The notes below the pieces were generated by a model. It was given only the letters and a program-made list of their open reading frames with translations, had not been told where the DNA came from and made no database searches. A program made the position numbers and the translations under genes. Of a stretch of DNA of 35,138 bases, positions 28,770-35,138 are shown piece by piece (position 1 is the first letter of the stretch; each line of letters opens with the position of its first letter). The stretch lies in IMG/VR virus record IMGVR_UViG_3300029319_000199, positions 1 to 35,138 of that record, one strand, 5' to 3'. The DNA comes from a virus.

Positions 28770-30344
28770 TTAGGAAGATGGAAGATTGTACCATCGGCGA
28801 TAAGCACGTCTCGTATCAATAATACGACCGGAGCGTGCTGGCCTCTTCATTAGTGTTTCTCCTGGATACCTCAAGTCGCCATACCGCTTAGTCAGCGTAA
28901 ATAGAGCTTCTCGAAATCTTCCGATTGCTCGATCTGCAAGTTCGATGTTTCCTTGGGATTCATAGAGAAAGCTAAGTGCCCGGTAGAGAAGAACGTCGAT
29001 TCCGTCAGTATGGATTTCGGGAGCGTCCTGATCATCTTTGAGTTCTTCTGGACGAAGCAAGCATCGAACGTCTACTTGATACCGCTCGTTTGGACGAGGG
29101 TAAAGTCGGACTGATTGGTAGCCATGTACTTCTCGAAGACGACGATGGTAGTCAGGTAGGATCTGCCCGTTGTCGATGAAAGCAGTCTGGTGTCCGTCGA
29201 TGTCTGCAATCAGGACAAACGCATCAGGAGTCTCTTGGTCTACTGCGCCTGTAAGTGTGTGCGTCAGAGTGTTGTAGTTTACAGGGTCTACCGTGATTCT
29301 TCGGCGGTAGATTCGTTTTCTCCAACCAGCACGACGGTATCTACGATCTCCGTTTCGTCCAAATCCCTGCATATAGTGGATGTCAGGGGTAGTTATAACG
29401 ATTGCTTTTCCTCCGAACACGATAGGATCTTCCAGTTTATTGCTGGTCGTGACGGACACAATCGGACTTGGGGACGACTCCCATAGAGGCTCTCGTCGAG
29501 AAGGCTCAGTCTGAGCTGCATTGTAGGGCTGAGAAGGACCAAAATCCCGAAAGTCTTCGTCTCGATACCCCCAAGTGTAAGTAAAGCAGTACTCGAACTG
29601 CCCTGCGGGTTCTGGACCTAACCAAGTGTTGTTGTCGCCGTAGGAAGCGACGGGAGCAGAAGTCGGACTTTCGATCTGTCGATGGTATCGACGAAAAGCA
29701 CAACGAGGCAAACCCCCCACTGTCGATTGAGGAGAATCTGCCAGAGAAAGATACTCGGCTTCCATCTGCCCGATGATGTCGAGAGGGAAGTTCTGGTTCT
29801 GACGGAACAGTCGAATCGAGTTGACCTCGATTACATTGTCTGGAAGGTAGTAGTCCTCAGAGTAAATCCTCCAATCCATCAAGGTATCGGTCAGATTGTT
29901 CCAAGGCTGGAAAAGCGAGATGTACTGAACATGAGTGTCTGTCCAGATCTCACGAATCATTCTTCGGTGCTCGACGCCATGGGGATCAGTGATGAGGATC
30001 ATTCGACCGTTCCATCGTCCCGTCGTATCCCAGGCAGTCAGTCCACCGGTAGTTGTAGGCAAGTCTCGTTTGAGAACCCAAGCATCTGCTCCTGCCCCTC
30101 CAACAGATACAGTGTCTGCTGCGGAAGCCGGGTTGAGTTCTCGGATTGCCGTTGTGTCTGGGGTGTCGTCTTCAATCGTAGCGAAGCCAACACGCTTCTC
30201 AAAAAACAAGAACGGAGCCTCTTGCACTAACTGGAAGTAGGCTCGATTGATAAACTCGTTAGCACGAGTCTTGGCGTCTTCTGACTGCTTGGGAGCCCAA
30301 TCAGCCTGAGAAAACATTGCTGATCTAATCTCTCCAAGATTCAT
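28770..30344 (-). CDS. head-tail adaptor / tail tube A-like protein, 524 aa
   Basis: The N-terminus GEIRSAMFSQADWAPKQSED, ANEFINRAYFQLVQEAPFLFF matches the opening helices of podovirus adaptor/tail tubular A-type proteins. The rest is mixed, with WRIYSEDYYLPDNVIEV and YQSVRLYPRPNERYQVDVRC strands and a C-terminal FLYESQGNIELADRAIGRFR, REALFTLTKRYGDLRYPGE. It is longer than the ~200-aa T7 gp11. It follows the capsid genes and precedes the nozzle-like gene. AGGAG lies 7 nt before ATG, in a leader with a hairpin at 30364-30391. Confidence 0.6.
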   Translation of the reverse strand: MNLGEIRSAMFSQADWAPKQSEDAKTRANEFINRAYFQLVQEAPFLFFEKRVGFATIEDDTPDTTAIRELNPASAADTVSVGGAGADAWVLKRDLPTTTGGLTAWDTTGRWNGRMILITDPHGVEHRRMIREIWTDTHVQYISLFQPWNNLTDTLMDWRIYSEDYYLPDNVIEVNSIRLFRQNQNFPLDIIGQMEAEYLSLADSPQSTVGGLPRCAFRRYHRQIESPTSAPVASYGDNNTWLGPEPAGQFEYCFTYTWGYRDEDFRDFGPSQPYNAAQTEPSRREPLWESSPSPIVSVTTSNKLEDPIVFGGKAIVITTPDIHYMQGFGRNGDRRYRRAGWRKRIYRRRITVDPVNYNTLTHTLTGAVDQETPDAFVLIADIDGHQTAFIDNGQILPDYHRRLREVHGYQSVRLYPRPNERYQVDVRCLLRPEELKDDQDAPEIHTDGIDVLLYRALSFLYESQGNIELADRAIGRFREALFTLTKRYGDLRYPGETLMKRPARSGRIIDTRRAYRRWYNLPSS

Positions 30345-30376
30345 GACGCACTCCTATTAGGGTAGGCACCCCCCAT
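30341..30376 (-). CDS. possible 11-aa leader peptide
   Basis: ATG at 30376 opens MGGAYPNRSAS and its TGA overlaps the adaptor ATG (ATGA). AGGAGG lies 12 nt upstream. The ATG is in the loop of the hairpin at 30364-30391. It could couple adaptor translation to hairpin opening, but so short a frame may be chance. Confidence 0.25.
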   Translation of the reverse strand: MGGAYPNRSAS

Positions 30377-30391
30377 GCCCGAGGGGTGCCT
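30364..30391 (-). promoter_or_regulatory. intercistronic hairpin before the adaptor gene
   Basis: AGGCACCCC (30364-30372) pairs with GGGGTGCCT (30383-30391), 9 bp, around a 10-nt loop. There is no U-run on the minus strand, so it is not a classical terminator. It divides the capsid genes from the tail genes. A smaller GATTC/GAATC hairpin (30407-30420) overlaps the upstream stop codon. Confidence 0.55.
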
Positions 30392-30418
30392 CCTAAGTTT
30401 ACTACAGATTCAGCCGAA

Positions 30419-30940
30419 TCAGGTTCCGCCGCAATCAATCCAAACCTGAGCTTGGTTAGTAGCGCCTGCACCGACCGAAACCCAACCAATGATACAGCCA
30501 GGAGCCGTGGTGCCCGCAGCGAAATCAAGTCCACGACCGAGGTTACCGCCTCCGGCACCTCCAGAAGTGAGGGCTCGATCCACTCCGATTGCGCCACTTC
30601 CTGCTCGGACATTTCCTCGACCCTTGGTCAAGATAAATCCGAAGCCATTGTCTCCAATAGCGTGCTGGGCAACACCAACAATACCTGCCTTTGGGACAAG
30701 TGTACCAGTTGCTGTGGGTTGAACCTCTGCTTGTTGGGCTCCGTTGATGTACTGACAGATTTCTCCCGCACCCAAAGCACCATTTGCTTTGACGTAGGTC
30801 CAAATCTGATCACCATCATCCACAGTAGGCACGACCAACTGAAACCCCAGAGGAGCCAGTTGAGACGCATCATCCGCACCAGCGGTGCTTTCATTTGTGA
30901 CAGTATTGAATGCAATACCTGCCGCAGTTGTAATAGCCAT
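30419..30940 (-). CDS. capsid decoration protein
   Basis: This gene encodes 173 aa. It is Ala/Gly/Thr-rich and beta-rich: GFQLVVPTVDDGDQIWTYVK, ICQYINGAQQAEVQP, KAGIVGVAQHAIGDNGFGFI, LTKGRGNVRAGSG, GCIIGWVSVG, QVWIDCGG. The element VGVAQ..I...GFGFI.TKG is typical of small phage head proteins downstream of the capsid gene. AAGGAG lies 7 nt before ATG, and a motif shared with the capsid gene leader (30958-30975) lies just upstream. High late expression is therefore likely. Confidence 0.7.
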   Translation of the reverse strand: MAITTAAGIAFNTVTNESTAGADDASQLAPLGFQLVVPTVDDGDQIWTYVKANGALGAGEICQYINGAQQAEVQPTATGTLVPKAGIVGVAQHAIGDNGFGFILTKGRGNVRAGSGAIGVDRALTSGGAGGGNLGRGLDFAAGTTAPGCIIGWVSVGAGATNQAQVWIDCGGT

Positions 30941-30957
30941 TGTAAGTCTCCTTTAGA

Positions 30958-30975
30958 CTATGGGGTTTACGGGGT
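30958..30975 (-). promoter_or_regulatory. duplicated leader motif, copy 2 (before decoration gene)
   Basis: Minus-strand ACCCCGTAAACCCCATAG differs from the copy before the capsid gene (32059-32074) only by two extra bases. It spans the capsid gene stop codon (30967-30969) and ends 17 nt before the decoration ATG. Confidence 0.55.
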
Positions 30976-32046
30976 AGCGCCGCCGGTAACAACACCGTTA
31001 GCACGCATTTGGTCGCAGTACATTCCCATGTTGAGAACATACTCGTAACGCCACATGTCTTGTTCCGGAATCCGGATAGGACCGCGAACGGCAAAGTCGC
31101 CCTTGGTCTCCATGTTGGCATCGTGGCCGAGGGTATACATGTGCCAAGTATCAGTCTTGAGCATGTAAACCACACCGTTGTTTGCACCACCAGTAGCAAA
31201 CTGAGTCAGATCGATTGAAGACTCAAGGAAGAAGTCTGCTTCAAGGAAGGGGATTCCCTGACGCACAGCCTTCGGAGCCTTGTCGCCCTCAACGCGCATC
31301 ACGCGAACCTGATCGTCGAGATCATCGATGTAGTTGAGGTATGAAGCCTCATCACCGAGGAGCAAGTCGACAGGACCGCTTGCCATCGATCCCTGACGGG
31401 AAGCAGCGTAATACACCTGACGCAGAGTTTGACGACCATCAGTAGCGAAAGAAGAGATCTGACCGTACTGGTTGTACCAGCCTGCGGTCGTTCCCTTGTT
31501 CAAGCCAAAGATAGTAGCAGCGCCTGCGACCTGAGCAGCTTGAGTCAAGTACTGGAAAGCACCAGTACGAGCAGCAGCAAGCCCGGGGTTGTAAGTGCTG
31601 TCGCCATTCAGGGTCAAGAAACCACCGACGCCAGTTCCGTTTCCGGAGCCGAGCTGGTTGGAAATCCGCTGATGAAAATCAGAAAGAGCCAACTCAGGGT
31701 ATGCCTTGATGATCTTGGCGAGATCGTTCTCACCATTTGCTTCAGCCATGTCCTTACCAGGAATGTCAAACGCATAGATCAGGCGAGGAGCGTAGGAGCT
31801 TCCGCGTTGTGCAGATTGAGTACGACCACCAGCGATCACCTCGGATCCGGTGCTTACTTGGGTAACGGTTCCAGGACCGCCGGAAACAACCACAAACTCT
31901 CGATACGGGCCCTTGAGTGTAGCTCGATCCACATTCCCTCGTTTTACGACCCGCTCCATGAGAGGGTGCCAAGAGGAGAACAGTTCCGAGTACCCAGGAG
32001 CAAGATCTTGCAGTGCGGTTGCGACTACATCAGGACTAATTGCCAT
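30967..32046 (-). CDS. major capsid protein
   Basis: This gene encodes 359 aa. It is identified by position (after scaffold, before decoration protein), size, and typical pieces: a helical N-terminus (VATALQDLAPGYSELFSSWH), a LPYR/GPYREFVVVSGG-type strand, PVDLLLGDEASYLNYID, and the end DFAVRGPIRIPEQDMWRYEY, VLNMGMYCDQMRANGVVTG. An HK97-like fold is assumed, as for almost all tailed phages, but no diagnostic motif proves it. GAGGAAAAGTAAG precedes ATG. It forms the icosahedral shell around the scaffold. Confidence 0.75.
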   Translation of the reverse strand: MAISPDVVATALQDLAPGYSELFSSWHPLMERVVKRGNVDRATLKGPYREFVVVSGGPGTVTQVSTGSEVIAGGRTQSAQRGSSYAPRLIYAFDIPGKDMAEANGENDLAKIIKAYPELALSDFHQRISNQLGSGNGTGVGGFLTLNGDSTYNPGLAAARTGAFQYLTQAAQVAGAATIFGLNKGTTAGWYNQYGQISSFATDGRQTLRQVYYAASRQGSMASGPVDLLLGDEASYLNYIDDLDDQVRVMRVEGDKAPKAVRQGIPFLEADFFLESSIDLTQFATGGANNGVVYMLKTDTWHMYTLGHDANMETKGDFAVRGPIRIPEQDMWRYEYVLNMGMYCDQMRANGVVTGGATP

Positions 32047-32058
32047 CTTACTTTTCCT

Positions 32059-32074
32059 CTATGGGTTACGGGGT
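32059..32074 (-). promoter_or_regulatory. duplicated leader motif, copy 1 (before capsid gene)
   Basis: Minus-strand ACCCCGTAACCCATAG lies directly before the ribosome site AGAGGAAA of the capsid gene. The near-identical copy lies before the decoration gene at 30958-30975. Confidence 0.55.
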
Positions 32075-32090
32075 TGAGGGGTGAACCTCG

Positions 32091-33032
32091 CTATCTCCTG
32101 CCCCCACCATGCACAGAAAATGCACGACGAGCAGCAAGAAGTCTCATTTCATCTAACGAACCGCTATCGCTGATCGACTTCTTAGCAGCTTGTGGCCGCG
32201 ACGATCTGGTAGCACCGTTCGTAATTTTTGCTCCAGCGCGAGGAGCTTTTGCCTTGGCTTCGGCCTCTGCTTTGGCTTCCGCCTCGGCAATCTCTTCAGG
32301 AGTAGGGCCAGTGGGTTGGGCTCGGACTTCTTCAAGCTCGGCGTGTGCCTTCGCCAACTTGAGTGCGTATTGGTCAGAGACCCCATCCGTTTTCGCTTGG
32401 ACGGCAATCTCGACCGCTGATTCTGGCAGATCAATCAACTCGGCAGCAATGTAGGCATCCCACATTCCGCCATGAGTGTCGTCTTCTGCCAGGAACTCTG
32501 CGAATACTGACAACTTCTCTTTGTTGTCAGCAAGTTCAGCATGATCTTTCCAGAAACGATCAACGTACTCTCCGACAGCTTGTTCTTCTGTCGTAGACAT
32601 TGCTTTTTCTAAGTCAGAATATGCAATGTTGCGTTCATCGAGTTGGCGCTGAAGATCTTCAAGCTGCCGGGTCATATCACCGATGCGAGGATCTTCATCT
32701 TCAGAAAGCATTGCAGCATACATCGAACGGAGAGTTGCGATCTCTTCCGCTTTTTCTGCGTAGCTTTTTTCGTAATAGTCAGAAACACCTTGGGCCGTTG
32801 TCCGGTATCTCTCTGGAAGAGAGTCGATTGTTCCATCCCAAGAGTTCCACTCAACTTCCGGATAAGGATCATCGGCCCGAGTTGGTGCAGGAGCACCTTC
32901 AGGGACTGCCGCTGCTCCCCCACCCGCAGAACCTGCTTGTTCCACCGGGGCCTGGGAGGACTCCGGTGAAGCAGCGACAGCCGTCTCTGGTGCGGGGGCG
33001 GCTGCTACGGGGGCTGCGACTTCTTCGCTCAC
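32091..33032 (-). CDS. capsid scaffolding protein
   Basis: This gene encodes 313 aa with a GTG start overlapping the upstream stop (GTGA). The start is Ala/Pro-rich and flexible. The middle is a coiled coil (MTRQLEDLQRQLDERNIAYS, DLEKAMSTTEEQAVGEYVDR). A second helical segment lies near 215-260 (AKAHAELEEVR, EEIAEAEAKAEAEAKAKAP), and the C-terminus is basic (RSSRPQAAKKS, RRAFSVHGGGRR). This acidic-helical body with a basic helical tail just before the capsid gene is the standard scaffold plan. It guides procapsid assembly and is removed afterwards. No protease gene is visible. Confidence 0.75.
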   Translation of the reverse strand: MSEEVAAPVAAAPAPETAVAASPESSQAPVEQAGSAGGGAAAVPEGAPAPTRADDPYPEVEWNSWDGTIDSLPERYRTTAQGVSDYYEKSYAEKAEEIATLRSMYAAMLSEDEDPRIGDMTRQLEDLQRQLDERNIAYSDLEKAMSTTEEQAVGEYVDRFWKDHAELADNKEKLSVFAEFLAEDDTHGGMWDAYIAAELIDLPESAVEIAVQAKTDGVSDQYALKLAKAHAELEEVRAQPTGPTPEEIAEAEAKAEAEAKAKAPRAGAKITNGATRSSRPQAAKKSISDSGSLDEMRLLAARRAFSVHGGGRR

Positions 33033-33379
33033 ATTCCTTCCATTGCTTTAGAGGCAGCGTTGTTCCGCATAGAAACGAGATCCATGACCATCGGAGGCTC
33101 ATCGCCGCCCATCATGTCTTCCATTCCCATTTCCATCTCGCCGTCTTTCTTCTTCAACTCATAGCCAAACTCGTCGAACCACGCGATAAGTTTGTCTGGG
33201 TCAGCGCCATGCTCTTTGATGGCAGCAGCCAAAGCCTCGGTTGGAGAAGCAAAATCTGTGCTCTCTTCAATCTCAACGTCTACGTCAATCTTGGGCTCGT
33301 CGGAAGCTTCCTTTTCGGGAGCTTCCTCCATCATATCCTCTTTTTCTTCTTCCATAAACGCAGGTTTCTCTTCAGCCAT
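33029..33379 (-). CDS. acidic small protein coupled to the scaffold
   Basis: This gene encodes 116 aa, very acidic. EEEKEDMMEEAPEKEASDEP is followed by a short helical piece (SPTEALAAAIKEHGADPDKL, IAWFDEFGYELKKKDG) and a Met-rich end (GEMEMGMEDMMGGDE). It opens the capsid operon behind a candidate promoter and hairpin and overlaps the scaffold start. Small acidic proteins in this position are usual in podoviruses; a helper to the scaffold or capsid is likely but unproven. Confidence 0.6.
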   Translation of the reverse strand: MAEEKPAFMEEEKEDMMEEAPEKEASDEPKIDVDVEIEESTDFASPTEALAAAIKEHGADPDKLIAWFDEFGYELKKKDGEMEMGMEDMMGGDEPPMVMDLVSMRNNAASKAMEGM

Positions 33380-33395
33380 GAGATTCTCCAGATGT

Positions 33396-33414
33396 GCTCA
33401 GGTTTTACCTGAGC
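33396..33414 (-). promoter_or_regulatory. 8-bp hairpin in the capsid operon leader
   Basis: GCTCAGGT pairs with ACCTGAGC around a 3-nt loop, 16 nt before the ATG of the acidic protein and 20 nt downstream of the candidate -10 box. No U-run follows on the minus strand. Confidence 0.5.
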
Positions 33415-33434
33415 CGGATACGATAGTCAAGGAA

Positions 33435-33463
33435 AGCATATTCTGGTAGAAGGCTTTATTCAA
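33435..33463 (-). promoter_or_regulatory. candidate sigma70-type promoter for the capsid operon
   Basis: On the minus strand TTGAAT (33463-33458) is followed after exactly 17 nt by TATGCT (33440-33435). The -35 box overlaps the stop codon of the zinc-ribbon gene. It is the only real gap between portal and capsid genes. Confidence 0.45.
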
Positions 33464-33891
33464 GTTGTGATCTGAATCTTAGTTTCGCCGTTCTTGATCG
33501 CTCTCTTGTGAGCATTTACTTTCCGAGTGTGATTTTTGCGATCCTCGTGATCTCTAAACCCTTGACTCTTGGCAGTCTGATCTGCTTGATTGCGAACCGT
33601 ATCGTAGTGATTGATCCACTTAGGATCATCTTTACTGACGATAGCTCGATCTTTTCGTCGACTAAAATATGCTCGCTGCTCTTCCGGAGAAGAGAAGTTT
33701 TGCCCGATCTGGTCGAGATGAAGAGTCTTCGAAGGCAATGGCCCCACAATCGCAGGAGCCTTTCGAATCAGTGTCGTCGCTTTCTTCCTGCAAATGGGGC
33801 AGTAGAGACCATCTTGTTTGAGATACTCACTCGCCTTCATTATGTCTTCGAACTCACCGCACGAATCACAGCGTCCATTATATGTAGGCAT
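33460..33891 (-). CDS. FmdB-type zinc-ribbon protein
   Basis: This gene encodes 143 aa. MPTYNGRCDSCGEFED and GLYCPICRKKA give two CxxC knuckles (C8, C11, C31, C34), the FmdB-family zinc ribbon. After it comes a charged, helical region (QRAYFSRRKDRAIVSKDDPK, HTRKVNAHKRAIKNG) without known motifs. The ATG overlaps the portal stop (TAATG). Zinc ribbons of this type are often found next to phage portal genes, where their role is not established; a regulator or assembly factor is possible. Confidence 0.7.
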   Translation of the reverse strand: MPTYNGRCDSCGEFEDIMKASEYLKQDGLYCPICRKKATTLIRKAPAIVGPLPSKTLHLDQIGQNFSSPEEQRAYFSRRKDRAIVSKDDPKWINHYDTVRNQADQTAKSQGFRDHEDRKNHTRKVNAHKRAIKNGETKIQITT

Positions 33892-35138
33892 TACTGGTCC
33901 CTCGGAATGTCAGGATTGAGGTCAAACGGAGCGCCACCAAATCCTGTCAAAGGACTTGCTTCTCCTCCACCTGGGCCGAAACCTGCGGGATTAGGAGGAA
34001 GAACAGGTTCCGTCCCGGGAGGCAGAGCACCGCTTGCAATCGTGTCTTGTCCTCCTGGACCCGGAGGCTGCGCTAAGTTTGCTTGAGCCTGGGCGGCCTC
34101 CTGCTGTGCTTGGGCAGCTTCTTGTTCAAGCTGCTCTGAGCTTTTGAGGACATCCTGCATCTGTAGTAGTTCACAGAGTTTACGAATGAGGGTGTTCTGA
34201 TCAACTTGTGAGTTCTCTTGGAGAAGCGGGAAGAACTGCTGTAAGTTCCTAAGTTGGACCAGCCGGTTGTTTTCGGTGGGGGAGTATGGAACAGCTTCAT
34301 AGTCATACTCCAAAGGCTCCTCTCCGCGAGTTGCAAGAATCTCACGAGCCATCATAGATGCCCGGGTGATCTCTACAACTTCTGCATTCGCCAGCATACG
34401 AACAGGAAGAATCTCATCGTCTGCGAGAAACTCTTCATAGAGCCCGATGATGGTTTGTGATTGCCAGCTAATCAGGTCGTAGATTTCTTTTTGCCGACGA
34501 CCGTTGCGAGTCCTCGTCGCAGTATCTGCGAGGGCGACCTCGGTTGCCACGTCAGATACACCGACAACTCCCCGAGAGTATTGCGGAATACCCAAGATAA
34601 ATTCGATAATCTGGATACATCGGTCTCGTGTAGCGACGAACTCTGGCGAGAGGCTCGGTGTTTGGGTGTGTCCGATGATGTCTTGGATCGAGGCATTTGC
34701 TTTTCCTGCAACTTCTACGATTGAGCCCGGGGATGTTGCGGTACGAAGTTGATTGCGAATGTGTTCCGGATTGTCTACCAGCCCAGAGTTGAGCATTGTG
34801 ATCGGGATCGCAGTCTGGGCAAACCAGAGCATCAGCGTGTCCAACTCATTCAATCGCTCAAGGATTGGCTGGATCAAAGCTACGTCACTCAGTCCTCCGA
34901 TGTCTTGGAGATTGTCATTGAAGGACAATCGGTAGAATGGATTGCGAGCAAATCGGTAAGGAAGTTCGCCTGCAAACAAAGGCTCTTCTTGCTCTTCGAG
35001 GTAGTGGTAGTAGCGACCTTCGCCCGAGAAGTCATAGATCTCATAGACCGTGACCCACTCGAACACTTCTTTCGAAGAGTCGTTCATGAGCGACTGGTCT
35101 TTTAGTCGATCTCGAAGCCACTCTGGGTAAGCGCCAAA
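33891..35138 (-). CDS. portal protein (5' end beyond the window)
   Basis: At least 415 codons are visible. The frame is open to the right edge (FGAYPEWLRDRLKDQS precedes the first ATG at 35087), so the true start lies outside. Visible parts include ARNPFYRLSFNDNLQDIGGL, SDVALIQPILERLNELDTLM, LGIPQYSRGVVGVSDVATEV and YDLISWQSQTIIGLYEEFLA. That is the helical stem/wing pattern of phage portals, with the GV.D.ATE element and a Gln/Ala-rich C-terminal crown helix (EQEAAQAQQEAAQAQANLAQ). The tail end is Gly/Pro-rich. It forms the dodecameric DNA channel; position before scaffold and capsid agrees. Confidence 0.75.
   Translation of the reverse strand, partial: FGAYPEWLRDRLKDQSLMNDSSKEVFEWVTVYEIYDFSGEGRYYHYLEEQEEPLFAGELPYRFARNPFYRLSFNDNLQDIGGLSDVALIQPILERLNELDTLMLWFAQTAIPITMLNSGLVDNPEHIRNQLRTATSPGSIVEVAGKANASIQDIIGHTQTPSLSPEFVATRDRCIQIIEFILGIPQYSRGVVGVSDVATEVALADTATRTRNGRRQKEIYDLISWQSQTIIGLYEEFLADDEILPVRMLANAEVVEITRASMMAREILATRGEEPLEYDYEAVPYSPTENNRLVQLRNLQQFFPLLQENSQVDQNTLIRKLCELLQMQDVLKSSEQLEQEAAQAQQEAAQAQANLAQPPGPGGQDTIASGALPPGTEPVLPPNPAGFGPGGGEASPLTGFGGAPFDLNPDIPRDQ

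Overview
The window is a contiguous piece of a tailed bacteriophage genome, most likely a short-tailed (podovirus-like) environmental phage. No tail tape-measure, tail sheath or baseplate genes are visible. There are a portal, a scaffold, a capsid protein, an adaptor-like protein, a nozzle-like protein and very large internal-virion proteins. Strong Shine-Dalgarno sites and ATGA/TAATG gene overlaps indicate a bacterial host, but nothing identifies its taxon. No integrase, repressor-operator array, tRNA, IS element or CRISPR array was seen, and a T7-like Tyr in DNA polymerase motif B fits a virulent lifestyle.

Layout. Positions 1-6842 are read on the plus strand and hold the DNA replication/recombination module: a small helical protein, a Sak4-like RecA-fold ATPase, an SSB-like protein with an acidic tail, a uracil-DNA-glycosylase/family A DNA polymerase fusion, a Rossmann-like protein, a small helix-turn-helix protein and an SMC/RecF-like ABC ATPase. 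Two gaps in this arm (1265-1384 and 1919-2243) carry repeats, and the second is full of GC-rich hairpins. The arm ends in a convergent terminator (6846-6924).

Everything from 35138 down to 6926 is read on the minus strand. In transcription order it contains: portal (cut by the right edge), FmdB-type zinc ribbon, acidic protein, scaffold, major capsid protein, capsid decoration protein, tail adaptor-like protein, small unknown, beta-propeller tail nozzle-like protein, three related virion proteins, and three internal-virion proteins of 251, 959 and 2033 aa. These are followed by a second block of decoration-like and unknown virion proteins, a holin-like pair (XhlA-like plus a 52-aa GTG-start membrane protein), four lysine-rich small proteins including a DUF5872-like protein split over two genes, a DUF2589-like pair, and a terminal lysis-like group (helical LLH-like protein, L,D-transpeptidase-like enzyme, membrane protein with acidic tail).

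Working together: the plus arm would copy and recombine DNA. The minus arm would build the capsid around a scaffold, attach a short tail, load ejection proteins and lyse the cell. Two candidate sigma70-type promoters, four intercistronic hairpins and a near-duplicate motif in front of the two most abundant capsid genes suggest that late mRNA is subdivided. The terminase genes are not in the window and probably lie beyond the right edge, upstream of the portal. Assignments rest on motifs and remembered family resemblance; no search was run.
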